DNA from: Candidatus Nanopelagicales bacterium | Lineage (GTDB): Bacteria > Actinomycetota > Actinomycetes > S36-B12 > CAIYMF01 | Assembly: GCA_017848795.1 (NCBI GenBank) | Contig: JAFIHG010000054.1 | Span: 1 to 64,000 of the forward strand | Direction of reading: 5' to 3' | DNA length: 64,000 nucleotides | Shown: positions 39,020 through 47,043 of the stretch, in pieces | Position numbering within the stretch: position 1 is the first letter of the stretch | Layout: each line of letters opens with the position of its first letter | The notes under the pieces: generated by a model | What the model was told of the DNA's origin: nothing | Databases searched by the model: none | What the model saw: the letters and a program-made list of their open reading frames with translations, nothing else | Program-made: the position numbers and the translations under genes

Positions 39020-39535
39020 GTGGCCGAGCACCCGGAAGCCGATGACAGCGGGTTCGTCGAGTGGGCGACGGTACGCCGTAGCGCACTGCGACGTACCGCG
39101 TTCCTGCTGTGTGGAGACTGGTCCGCGGCTGACGACCTGGTGCAGGAGGCGCTGATCCGGGTGCACCGCCGCTGGCGGCGGGTCGCGACCGGTAACCCGG
39201 ACGCGTACGCCCGGCGGGCGCTGACCAGCGTCTACGTCGACCAGACGCGGCGACCCTGGCGGCGCGAGTCGCCCACCGACGTGCTGCCGGAACGCGCGCA
39301 CCATGACGAGGTCGCCACCGACGGAGGGCTGCTCGCGGCGCTGGCTCAGGTGCCGCCGCGTCAACGGGCAGTGCTGGTGCTGCGGTTCTGGGAGGACCTG
39401 TCGATCGAGCAGACCGCGCAGGCGCTGGGCTGCTCCACCGGGAACGTGAAGAGCCAGAGCGCTCGAGGCCTGGCCCGGCTGCGCGAGCTGCTGCCGGCCG
39501 ACGAGCTGACATACCACGCGGAGGTGGTGAAATGA
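39020..39535 (+). CDS. SigE-family ECF RNA polymerase sigma factor (pair 2)
   Basis: A 171-residue sigma factor. Region 2 contains RRTAFLLCGDWSAADDLVQE and ALIRVHRRWRRV; region 4 contains DLSIEQTAQALGCSTGNVKS followed by QSARGLARLRELL. Closely related to the products of pair 1 and especially pair 3. AAAGGGGG precedes the GTG. The stop overlaps the next start (ATGA). Confidence 0.9.
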   Translation: MAEHPEADDSGFVEWATVRRSALRRTAFLLCGDWSAADDLVQEALIRVHRRWRRVATGNPDAYARRALTSVYVDQTRRPWRRESPTDVLPERAHHDEVATDGGLLAALAQVPPRQRAVLVLRFWEDLSIEQTAQALGCSTGNVKSQSARGLARLRELLPADELTYHAEVVK

Positions 39536-40566
39536 CCGACCTGCGAGAGCTGTTCGAGACCGCCTCGGCCGGCGCGCCCCCGACGACCCGGATAGACCCG
39601 TACGAGGCAGTACGCGCCAGCCGTGCCCGCACCCGTTCCCTTCGGCACCGCTGGCTCGCCGGCGGCGTGACCGCCGCGCTCGTGCTCGGGATGGGTGCTG
39701 TGCTGGTGCCGCGGCTCCGGTCGCCGATGGCCGGTGAGCAGGCGCCCGCGACCACCTGGTCGGGCCGCGGCTTCGACGCGACGTCGGTCGACTGTTCGAA
39801 CCAGGGCGATCTGCTGATGAAGGCCGGGCACCTGCCCGAGGACTTCGGGACGATTCGGGCCGCGTACCGGTGCGCTGTGGTCGACCGGGAGGTGCCGGGT
39901 GACGGGGTGTGGCAGTACCAGGTCGTCCGCGCGGTGACCGGTGAGTTGCAGCAGCTGCAGCAGGTGCTGGAGGAGCCGGACGCTGCGCCGACGAGCGGGT
40001 CCTGCACGGCGGAGTTCGACATCGGGCCGCCGATCTGGGTCGTGGGAACGAAGGACGCCGCGTTGGTACGCGTGCCCCTCGACGAGTGCGGCCATGCGCT
40101 CGGCTCGGCGGTGGAGGTCGTCGACGGGTTGCCCATGAAGAAGGTCTCCGCGCAGCGTCTGCAGCAGGTCGAGTCGCAGACCGCCGTGGATTCCGGGTGC
40201 AGCCAGGACTTCAAGGACCTGCTGCGGATCGAGGCGTCCACCGGGTACGGCCGGCCTGGCACGACGCCGCCGCGGCTGGACGAGGGCCGCGGCTGGACGG
40301 TGTGCCGGTACCGCGCGGTGACGCAGGACCAGGTGGGTTCCTTGGCCAGCGCCGACCGGTTGAGCACGGCGCAGGTCGCGGCGATCAACGCGGCACTCGC
40401 GGGGTCGCGCGGGGACGACACCTGCCGACGCGACGACCACAGCCGGTTCGCGACGATCACGGACGGGAACGACTGGCTGGATGTCGCGCTCGACGGCTGC
40501 GCGGTGCAGCAGGGGTCGACCTGGTGGCGGGCACCTGCAGAGCTGCGCCGGATGCTCACCCGGTGA
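39532..40566 (+). CDS. Single-pass membrane protein, putative anti-sigma factor (pair 2)
   Basis: A 344-residue protein starting MTDLRELFE, with a basic stretch, one membrane helix (HRWLAGGVTAALVLGMGAVL) near residue 40-60, and a ~280-residue outer domain rich in paired cysteines (for example SVDCSNQGD, YRCAVVD, GSCTAEFD, DECGHA). The N-terminal 60 residues are clearly homologous to pair 3, while the outer domain is not obviously related to either other pair. This suggests a common anti-sigma tail with swapped or fast-evolving sensors. Confidence 0.6.
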   Translation: MTDLRELFETASAGAPPTTRIDPYEAVRASRARTRSLRHRWLAGGVTAALVLGMGAVLVPRLRSPMAGEQAPATTWSGRGFDATSVDCSNQGDLLMKAGHLPEDFGTIRAAYRCAVVDREVPGDGVWQYQVVRAVTGELQQLQQVLEEPDAAPTSGSCTAEFDIGPPIWVVGTKDAALVRVPLDECGHALGSAVEVVDGLPMKKVSAQRLQQVESQTAVDSGCSQDFKDLLRIEASTGYGRPGTTPPRLDEGRGWTVCRYRAVTQDQVGSLASADRLSTAQVAAINAALAGSRGDDTCRRDDHSRFATITDGNDWLDVALDGCAVQQGSTWWRAPAELRRMLTR

Positions 40567-40611
40567 GACCCGGACGGCGTGCGAACCGACGGCTGGTCGG
40601 CGGCCGGAGAG

Positions 40612-40720
40612 CATGATCAGGAGAACGAGGCTGCAGTCGATCACGGCTGGGCGGCGCCGGGCCGCGCGGATCTGCGCCCGCGGTGCCTCGGATGACTGCG
40701 CGTTCGTTCTCCCGATCATG
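40612..40720. repeat. Family C inverted repeat pair, copy C2 (arms reversed)
   Basis: CATGATCAGGAGAACGA (40612-40628) and TCGTTCTCCCGATCATG (40704-40720), 75 bases apart, one mismatch between arms. Relative to C1 the two arms are exchanged. It fills the 229-bp gap between sigma pairs 2 and 3. Confidence 0.75.
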
Positions 40721-40732
40721 AACTTCGCTCCC

Positions 40733-40763
40733 GTGCAACCCCGGACGGCTCCCGTACCGTCCT
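40733..40763 (+). promoter_or_regulatory. Candidate ECF promoter of sigma gene 3
   Basis: GTGCAACC (40733-40740) and CGTCCT (40758-40763) with 17 bases between them resemble SigE-type GCAAC / CGTC promoter elements. It is 33-63 bases before GTG 40796. Confidence 0.5.
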
Positions 40764-40795
40764 AAGTCCGGGCACGCGACGACGGTGGGAGCCAC

Positions 40796-41317
40796 GTGGG
40801 TCAGGGACATCCGGCAGCGGACGACGGGGGGTTCGTCGCATGGGCCACGGTGCGCCGCCGCGCCCTGCGCCACACGGCGTACCTGCTGTGCGGCGACTGG
40901 CACCGCGCGGACGACCTGGTGCAGGAGGCGCTGGTACGGGTCTACCAACGCTGGCGCCGGATCGCGGCCGGAAAAGCCGACGCGTACGCCCGCCGGGTGC
41001 TCGTCACCGCCGCCGTCGACGAGTCCCGTCGGCCGTGGCGGCGCGAGTGGGCCAGCGAGGTGCTACCTGAAAGCGCGCACCTCGATTCCCCGTCGATGAC
41101 AGGTGCTGCCGTACTTGCCGCGTTGCGTCAGGTACCGGCTCGCCAGCGGGCGGTGCTGGTGCTGCGGTACTGGGAGGACCTCTCGATCGAGCAGACCGCG
41201 GCAGCACTGAACTGCTCGACAGGCAACGTGAAGAGCCAGTCCGCCCGGGGCCTGGCGCGGCTGCGGGACCTGCTGCCAGGCGACGAGCTGACCTACCACG
41301 AGGAGGGCGTGCGATGA
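40796..41317 (+). CDS. SigE-family ECF RNA polymerase sigma factor (pair 3)
   Basis: A 173-residue sigma factor. Region 2 has RRRALRHTAYLLCGDWHRAD then DLVQEALVRVYQRWRR; region 4 has DLSIEQTAAALNCSTGNVKS and QSARGLARLRDLL. Highly similar to pair 2, so a tandem duplication is likely. GTGGGAG precedes the GTG; ATGA overlap with the following membrane protein. Confidence 0.9.
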   Translation: MGQGHPAADDGGFVAWATVRRRALRHTAYLLCGDWHRADDLVQEALVRVYQRWRRIAAGKADAYARRVLVTAAVDESRRPWRREWASEVLPESAHLDSPSMTGAAVLAALRQVPARQRAVLVLRYWEDLSIEQTAAALNCSTGNVKSQSARGLARLRDLLPGDELTYHEEGVR

Positions 41318-42543
41318 CCGACCTGCGAGAGCTGCTCGGCTCGACGCTGACCGACGAGCCGGAGTCGGCGATCGACCCGTACGCCGCCATGGCCACCGGC
41401 CGGACCCGCCGCCGGGCCCGCCGCCACCGCTGGCTCGCCGGGGGCACCGCCGCGGCCGTCGTGCTCGGTGTCGGTGCAGCCGTGGGCCTGCCCCGCCTGG
41501 CCCAGCCCGGTGCCACCACCGCCGGCGTAGCGAAAACCCCGGGTGCCACGTTCCTCCTCGACTGGCGGGTCACCGAGCCCGCGGTACGGGACTCGGTCGC
41601 GCTCGACGCCCCCCGGACGCTCACCAATCTGGAAGGTGCGGCCGAGCGGATTCAGCAGACACTGGCACTGCCAGCCGTTTCTGATGCACAGCCCTACCGG
41701 TTGCCGGGCGCGGACCGCGGCGTACTGCAGCTGGCATACCGGACCGCGGATGGCGTCGAGGTCCACGTCGTGCTCGCCGGCAGCGCCACCATGAGCGCCG
41801 CAGCGAGCTGCGCGAAGTCCGACCCGGTCCCGCCGCCGCCGGAGTGGCCGAACCCAGGTGATGGAGAACGGCCCCTCGGGTCGGCGATGTGCGTTCGCGG
41901 ACCGGACGTCGCGACCACACGGCCCGGGGGCGGCCGGCTCGACCGGACCGTCGCGGCGGACGTGGAGCCGCTGTACCGCGGCGCCATATCGGTGACGGTC
42001 TCCTCCGACGCCGCCGTACCCGCGCCGACGACGGTCGCCGCAGCCAACGCCGTGGTCGACTCGTTGCGACCGCATGTGGTCTTCGCTCGGGATTCGGCGA
42101 GCGAGCCGGACAGCGCTCAGGTACCGACATACACCGGGCCGGTCGCGAGCACGACTCGGGATCGCTCGCTCGGCATGAGCCTGTACCCGCCCGACGTCGC
42201 GGCGAGACTCGATTGGCACGAAGCACTCCGGCGCTGTGAGCATGAGTCGGGGGGATTCTGCTCGGATTCCGTGGGCTGGACGATCTCGTACGGTCTGGTG
42301 ACCCTGGACAACCCCGCCACTATCAACGCCGATGGCACGACCACCCGTCAGGTGGTACGACGGCCCGCCTACGTGCTCCAACGGTGGTCGCAGAGGTCCT
42401 GCCCTGGGCTGGGCGGACCGCCGATCCACATGGCCAGTCCATCGGCATCGGGGTACGCCGCCGATGAGAGCAAGGGGCAGTGCCGATGGACAGTCATCCT
42501 GGACGCCGGCACCGGCAGCGCGCTCTACGCGGTATCGGACTAG
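41314..42543 (+). CDS. Single-pass membrane protein, putative anti-sigma factor (pair 3)
   Basis: A 409-residue protein. MTDLRELLGS, IDPYAAM and a basic run lead into a helix (RWLAGGTAAAVVLGVGAAVG), then a ~350-residue outer region with scattered cysteines (AASCAKSD, SAMCVRG, CEHESGGFCSDS, CRWTVILD). The cytosolic part matches pair 2; the outer part is longer and different. No known domain is recognised outside. Role as anti-sigma factor is inferred from context. Confidence 0.6.
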   Translation: MTDLRELLGSTLTDEPESAIDPYAAMATGRTRRRARRHRWLAGGTAAAVVLGVGAAVGLPRLAQPGATTAGVAKTPGATFLLDWRVTEPAVRDSVALDAPRTLTNLEGAAERIQQTLALPAVSDAQPYRLPGADRGVLQLAYRTADGVEVHVVLAGSATMSAAASCAKSDPVPPPPEWPNPGDGERPLGSAMCVRGPDVATTRPGGGRLDRTVAADVEPLYRGAISVTVSSDAAVPAPTTVAAANAVVDSLRPHVVFARDSASEPDSAQVPTYTGPVASTTRDRSLGMSLYPPDVAARLDWHEALRRCEHESGGFCSDSVGWTISYGLVTLDNPATINADGTTTRQVVRRPAYVLQRWSQRSCPGLGGPPIHMASPSASGYAADESKGQCRWTVILDAGTGSALYAVSD

Positions 42544-42632
42544 CAATACGTCCGGGCTGTTGAGGAAGTCGGGAGTCGGCTAGCGGGGCTCCGCTTCCCG
42601 TCCCGGAGCAGCGCTACGGGAGGATGGGCGGC

Positions 42633-44063
42633 GTGAGCAAGCCGGTCATCCCTGACGTCCTCGCCTCCCGGTACGCGTCCATGGCGATGGCGACCCTGTG
42701 GTCGCCCGAGCGCAAGGTCGTATTGGAGCGGATGCTGTGGCTCGCGGTGCTGCGCGCGCAGCGAGACCTCGGCGTCGATGTCCCGGACGGCCTCATCGAG
42801 GCGTACCAGGCGGTGATCGGGGACGTCGACCTTGCCAGCATCCGGGCCCGGGAGGCGGTCACCCGCCACGACGTGAAGGCCCGCATCGAGGAGTTCAACG
42901 CGCTCGCCCGCCAGGAGCACATCCACAAGGGCATGACCAGTCGCGACCTGACCGAGAACGTCGAGCAGCTGCAGGTCAGCCGGTCGCTGCAACTGGTCAA
43001 GGACAAGCTCGTCGCGGTGCTGGCGCGGCTCGCCGAGCGGGCGGCGCAGTACGCCGAGCAGCCGCTCACTGGCCGCTCCCACAACGTCGCGGCGCAGACG
43101 ACGACCCTCGGCAAACGGTTCGCGTCCGCGGCGGACGAGACGCTGCAGGCGTACCGGCGGGTCGAGGAGTTGATCGCGCGGTACCCGCTGCGGGGCATCA
43201 AGGGCCCGGTCGGGACGGGGCAGGACCTGCTCGACCTGCTCGGCGGCGACGCCGACAGGCTGGCGGCGCTCGAGCAACGGGTCGCCGAGCACCTGGGATT
43301 CCAGCACGTGCTGACGAGCGTCGGGCAGGTCTATCCGCGTTCCCTGGACCATGACGTGCTGTCCGCTCTGGTTCAGGTCGCCGCCGGACCGAGCAGCTTC
43401 GCCACGACGGTACGGCTGATGGCAGGGAACGAGCTGGTCACCGAGGGCTTCGCCCCCGGGCAGGTCGGCAGCAGTGCCATGCCGCACAAGATGAATTCGC
43501 GCTCCTGCGAGCGGGTGAACGGGTTCGCGGTGATCCTGCGCGGGTACGCGTCCATGGCGGCCGAGCTCGCCGGTGCGCAGTGGAACGAGGGGGACGTGTT
43601 CTGCTCGGTCGTACGCCGGGTCGCGCTGCCCGACGCGTTCTTCGCGGTCGACGGCCTGCTCGAGACGTTCCTGACCGTGCTGGACGAGTTCGGGGCGTAC
43701 CCGGCGGTCATCGAGCGGGAGCTGCGGCGCTACCTGCCGTTCCTGGCCACGACGAAGGTGCTGATGGCGGCGGTCAAGGCCGGCGTCGGGCGGGAGACGG
43801 CGCACGAGGTCATCAAGGAGCACGCGGTCGCGGTCGCCCTCGAGATGCGCGAGAAGGGAAGCGACCGCAACGACTTGTTCGACCGGCTGGCCGCAGACGA
43901 ACGCCTCCAGCTCACCGCGGCCCAGCTCGGCCGACTGCTCGCGGACCCGCTCGAGTTCACCGGTGCGGCACAGCAACAGGTGGCGCAGGTCGTACGGGAT
44001 GTCGGAGCGCTCGTCTCCGCCCACCCCGCAGCTGCGGCGTACACACCTGAACCGATCCTGTGA
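42633..44063 (+). CDS. purB: Adenylosuccinate lyase
   Basis: A 476-residue enzyme of the fumarase/aspartase superfamily. It acts twice in purine synthesis: SAICAR to AICAR, and adenylosuccinate to AMP. SRYASMAMATLWS at the N-terminus, the catalytic His region MTSRDLTEN...TGRSHNVAAQTTT and the flexible signature loop GSSAMPHKMN are present. GTG 42633 is preferred to ATG 42624, because the GGGAGG at 42618-42623 directly abuts that ATG but is correctly spaced for the GTG. It overlaps the next gene by 4 bases. Confidence 0.95.
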   Translation: MSKPVIPDVLASRYASMAMATLWSPERKVVLERMLWLAVLRAQRDLGVDVPDGLIEAYQAVIGDVDLASIRAREAVTRHDVKARIEEFNALARQEHIHKGMTSRDLTENVEQLQVSRSLQLVKDKLVAVLARLAERAAQYAEQPLTGRSHNVAAQTTTLGKRFASAADETLQAYRRVEELIARYPLRGIKGPVGTGQDLLDLLGGDADRLAALEQRVAEHLGFQHVLTSVGQVYPRSLDHDVLSALVQVAAGPSSFATTVRLMAGNELVTEGFAPGQVGSSAMPHKMNSRSCERVNGFAVILRGYASMAAELAGAQWNEGDVFCSVVRRVALPDAFFAVDGLLETFLTVLDEFGAYPAVIERELRRYLPFLATTKVLMAAVKAGVGRETAHEVIKEHAVAVALEMREKGSDRNDLFDRLAADERLQLTAAQLGRLLADPLEFTGAAQQQVAQVVRDVGALVSAHPAAAAYTPEPIL

Positions 44064-44587
44064 CCGTCCGCTCGGCGTCGGCGCAGGATGCCGCAGGGCT
44101 CGCGGTGCTCGCGGCGCGTACGTTCCCGCTCGCATGCCCGCCGCACGTGACGGCCGCCGAGGCCGCCGGGTTCGTGGCGCGCAACCTCGCCGCCGAGAAC
44201 TTCCTGCAGTACCTCGCTGACCCCGACCGGATCGTCCTCGTCATCGACACTGGCGGCGAGCTGACCGGGTTCGCCATGCTGGTGTTCGGCGAACCGGCCG
44301 ACCCGGACGTGGCCGGTGCGATCCGGCTGCGGCCGACCGTCGAACTGAGCAAGTTCTACCTGGCGCCCGAGGTGCACGGCTCCGGAAGCGCGCGCGGACT
44401 CATGGACTCGTCCGTGCGGGCCGCGGCCGAGCGCGGCGCAGCCGGGGTGTGGCTCGGCGTCAACGAACAGAACGCCCGCGCCATCCGCTTCTACGCCAAG
44501 TGCGGGTACGAGACCGTCGGCCGCAAGCACTTCCAGGTCGGCGAGGGCGTAGAGAACGACTTCGTCATGGAACGCCCCACCTCCTGA
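44060..44587 (+). CDS. GNAT N-acetyltransferase
   Basis: A 175-residue acetyltransferase. VELSKFYLAPEVHGSGSARGLM is the strand plus acetyl-CoA pyrophosphate loop (Q/R-x-x-G-x-G/A variant), followed by WLGVNEQNARAIRFYAKCGY and FVMERPTS, the usual C-terminal GNAT strands. The substrate is unknown. GTG start overlaps the purB stop (GTGA), so it is translated from the purB message. Confidence 0.85.
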   Translation: MTVRSASAQDAAGLAVLAARTFPLACPPHVTAAEAAGFVARNLAAENFLQYLADPDRIVLVIDTGGELTGFAMLVFGEPADPDVAGAIRLRPTVELSKFYLAPEVHGSGSARGLMDSSVRAAAERGAAGVWLGVNEQNARAIRFYAKCGYETVGRKHFQVGEGVENDFVMERPTS

Positions 44588-44590
44588 CCA

Positions 44591-44648
44591 TTCCGGATGA
44601 ATGTGGCAGGAGTCCGCCAAGAGCGGACTTCTGCCACATTCTTCCGGA
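44591..44648. terminator. Long hairpin, bidirectional terminator
   Basis: TTCCGGATGAATGTGGCAGG with AGTCCGC pairs with GCGGACT and the inverse of the first block across a 5-base loop (CAAGA), about 25 pairs with few mismatches. It lies 3 bp past the acetyltransferase stop between convergent genes. Only one copy is in the window; its long near-perfect arms resemble the family A-C repeats in style. Confidence 0.7.
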
Positions 44649-44678
44649 AGCGGGTGGCGCTGTAGTGCCGTCGATGGG

Positions 44679-44720
44679 GTGCCGTCGGTGGGAATCGAAC
44701 CCGCCGCATCGCCCGTGCTC
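44679..44720 (-). other. tRNA-like 3' fragment (T arm only) with a 14-bp tandem duplication
   Basis: On the minus strand GCGGG-TTCGATT-CCCAC resembles a T arm followed by an acceptor-like CGACGGCACC. No matching 5' acceptor strand or anticodon arm is found upstream, so this is not a full tRNA. GTGCCGTCGATGGG (44665-44678) and GTGCCGTCGGTGGG (44679-44692) are adjacent copies of the acceptor end. A tRNA remnant or old attachment site is possible but unproven. Confidence 0.3.
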
Positions 44721-44822
44721 GACTGCCACACCACGGTTCGTGACCGGTAGGTGTCGTCTGTCAGTGGGGTGCCACCAGCGCATCCAGGGACGGCACCGTA
44801 CAAACGCCGAGGACAGCGCGCG

Positions 44823-46061
44823 CTATTCCCCCGAGACGACCTCCGCCAGCGGGACCGACGGGTCGGTGAGCCGGTCGACGTCGACCGGCTTGCCCGCCGC
44901 ACCCGCCCGTACGAGCGCCTGGATCGGGTCGGTGACGTCCCAGATGTTGACGTTCATCCCGGCCGTCACCCGGCCTCCGGAGAGCCAGAAGGCGATGAAC
45001 TCCCGGCTGTCCGCGTCGCCCCGGATCACGACCTGGTCGTAGTCGTCGGTCGTGCCGGAGAACTCCATGCCGACGTCGTACTGGTCGGTGTAGAAGTACG
45101 GCACCCGGTCGAACGTCACGTCCTGGCCGGCCATGCTCTGCCCGGCGGCCTTGCCGGAGTTGAGCGCGAAGGCCCAGTGCTCGATGTGCAGGTGTCGTCC
45201 GAGGTACGGGTGGTACGCCTCGGCAGCGTCGCCGGCGGCCCAGATCGCCGGGTCGGACGTACGCAGCGCGGCGTCGACCTTGATCCCCCGACCGACCTCG
45301 AGCCCGGCGTCCTTGCCCAGCTGCACCGCGGGCCGGATGCCGGCTCCCACGACCACCACGTCGGCCTCGTGACGGTGCCCGTCGGCGTCGACGACGACGG
45401 TCTTGTCGCCCTTCGTCTCGAACGAGGCGACACTGACGCCGGTGTGCAGGTGGACGCCCTCGTCGCGGTGGACGCGGGCGAAGAAGTCGCCGAGTTCGGC
45501 TCCGAGCGCCCGCTCCAGCGGGTGCGCGCCCATCTCGATGATCGACACCTCGTTCTTGTAGCCGCGGGCGGCCGCTGCCACCTCCAGTCCGATCCAGCCG
45601 GCGCCGACGATGACGACCCGCTGGTTGCCCCGTTCGAGGTCCTCGCGCAGTTTGCGTGAGTGCGAGAGCCGGCGCAGGTAGTGCAGCGGCGCGGTGTCGG
45701 CTCCGGGCACCGGCAGCTTCACCGGGTCGGCACCGGTCGCGATCAGCAGCCGGTCGTACGGCAGCGTGGACCCGTCGTCGAGGGTCACGGTACGCGCGTC
45801 CCGGTCCAGGGCCGTCGCACGTACGCCGGTTCGCAACTCCACGCCGTTCGCGTCGTACCACTTCTCGTCCAGCGCCCGGAAGTCAGAAACGTCCTTGTCG
45901 CCCTTCAGGAAACCCTTCGACAGCGGTGGCCGCTCGTACGGCGCCTCGTTCTCGGCCGCGAGCAGGACGACCGAGCCGTCCGTGTCCACCTCCCGCAGTG
46001 CCTCGACCGCCTTCGCGCCCGCGAGCCCGCCGCCGACCACGACGTACCGTTGCTGTGCCAT
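44823..46061 (-). CDS. FAD-dependent NAD(P)H:ferredoxin/rubredoxin reductase
   Basis: A 412-residue flavoprotein of the ferredoxin-reductase/NDOR group. FAD is bound at YVVVGGGLAGAKAVEALRE, NAD(P) at RVVIVGAGWIGLEVAAAARG, and the second FAD motif is AIWAAGDAAEAYHPYLGR. The C-terminal reductase domain starts at HWAFALNSGKAAGQSM. Such enzymes pass electrons to ferredoxins serving P450s or Rieske oxygenases. It could serve the unpartnered Rieske protein at 24.5 kb, but nothing links them except function. GGAGG precedes the ATG. It is divergent from purC. Confidence 0.88.
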   Translation of the reverse strand: MAQQRYVVVGGGLAGAKAVEALREVDTDGSVVLLAAENEAPYERPPLSKGFLKGDKDVSDFRALDEKWYDANGVELRTGVRATALDRDARTVTLDDGSTLPYDRLLIATGADPVKLPVPGADTAPLHYLRRLSHSRKLREDLERGNQRVVIVGAGWIGLEVAAAARGYKNEVSIIEMGAHPLERALGAELGDFFARVHRDEGVHLHTGVSVASFETKGDKTVVVDADGHRHEADVVVVGAGIRPAVQLGKDAGLEVGRGIKVDAALRTSDPAIWAAGDAAEAYHPYLGRHLHIEHWAFALNSGKAAGQSMAGQDVTFDRVPYFYTDQYDVGMEFSGTTDDYDQVVIRGDADSREFIAFWLSGGRVTAGMNVNIWDVTDPIQALVRAGAAGKPVDVDRLTDPSVPLAEVVSGE

Positions 46062-46094
46062 CGCTACCTCCGGTTCGCTGCTGCTGGATCCGAG

Positions 46095-46100
46095 TAGGGT
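46095..46100 (+). promoter_or_regulatory. -10 hexamer of purC
   Basis: TAGGGT, 8 bases before GTG 46109, inside the 47-bp divergent gap. Confidence 0.45.
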
Positions 46101-46108
46101 CGCCGCCT

Positions 46109-46999
46109 GTGAGCGCGGCCCCGTCGTACGACCTGCCTGCCGACTACCAGCATGTCTACTCCGGCAAGGTACGCGACCTGTACCGCAGGCCGGACGGGCT
46201 GCTGCTGTTCGTCGCCAGTGACCGCATCTCCGCGTACGACTGGGTGCTGCCGACCGAGATCCCCGACAAGGGCCGGATCCTCACGGCGCTGTCGCTGTGG
46301 TGGTTCGAACGGCTCGCGCACCTGGTGCCGAGCCACGTCCGGTCCACCGCCGTACCAGGCGCGGTCGCGGGCCGGGCGATGGTGTGCGAGCGGCTGGAGA
46401 TGTTCCCGGTGGAGTGCGTCGCGCGTGGCTACCTGACGGGATCCGGGCTGGCGGAGTACGCCGCGTCCGGTGCGGTCTGCGGCGTCGGGTTGCCGCCGGG
46501 CCTCACCGACGGCTCCCGGCTGCCCAAGGCGATCTTCACGCCGGCCACCAAGGCGGCCCTCGGAGACCACGACGAGAACGTCACGTTCGACGAGGTGGTC
46601 GTGAGCATCGGTCAGGAGGAGGCGACGACGCTGCGGCGCCTGACGCTCGCCGTCTACCAGGAGGCCGCGCGGACCGCCGCCGCACGGGGGCTGGTGCTGG
46701 CCGACACGAAGCTGGAGTTCGGGCAGCGCGCCGACGGCACGATCGTCCTGGCGGACGAGGTGCTGACGCCCGACTCCTCGCGGTACTGGGACGCTGCGGC
46801 CTGGTCGCCCGGCGGGCCGCAGGCCTCGTTCGACAAGCAGTACGTCCGCGACTGGCTCACGTCGCCGGCCTCCGGCTGGGACCGTACGTCCGGCGAGGCG
46901 CCGCCGCCGCTGCCGGACGAGGTCGTGGAGCGCACCCGGGCCAAGTACGTCGAGGCGTACGAACGCCTGACCGGCAACACCTTTCGCGCAGCGGGCTGA
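46109..46999 (+). CDS. purC: Phosphoribosylaminoimidazole-succinocarboxamide synthase (SAICAR synthetase)
   Basis: A 296-residue enzyme that joins CAIR and aspartate with ATP to give SAICAR. YSGKVRDLYRRPDGLLLFVASDRISAYD opens the ATP-binding half (KVRDLY is diagnostic); ECVARGYLTGSGLAEY and LADTKLEFG are the two family signatures. The length is that of the longer (yeast-like) form common in actinobacteria. It is not in an operon with other pur genes. Confidence 0.96.
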   Translation: MSAAPSYDLPADYQHVYSGKVRDLYRRPDGLLLFVASDRISAYDWVLPTEIPDKGRILTALSLWWFERLAHLVPSHVRSTAVPGAVAGRAMVCERLEMFPVECVARGYLTGSGLAEYAASGAVCGVGLPPGLTDGSRLPKAIFTPATKAALGDHDENVTFDEVVVSIGQEEATTLRRLTLAVYQEAARTAAARGLVLADTKLEFGQRADGTIVLADEVLTPDSSRYWDAAAWSPGGPQASFDKQYVRDWLTSPASGWDRTSGEAPPPLPDEVVERTRAKYVEAYERLTGNTFRAAG

Positions 47000-47043
47000 C
47001 GTACCCGGTCCGGAGACCGGGGGAACCACCCCGTTGCGTGACA

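Noticed and set aside
44679-44720. Complete tRNA gene on the minus strand
   Set aside because: No 5' acceptor strand or anticodon arm pairs with the T-arm-like region; reported only as a fragment.
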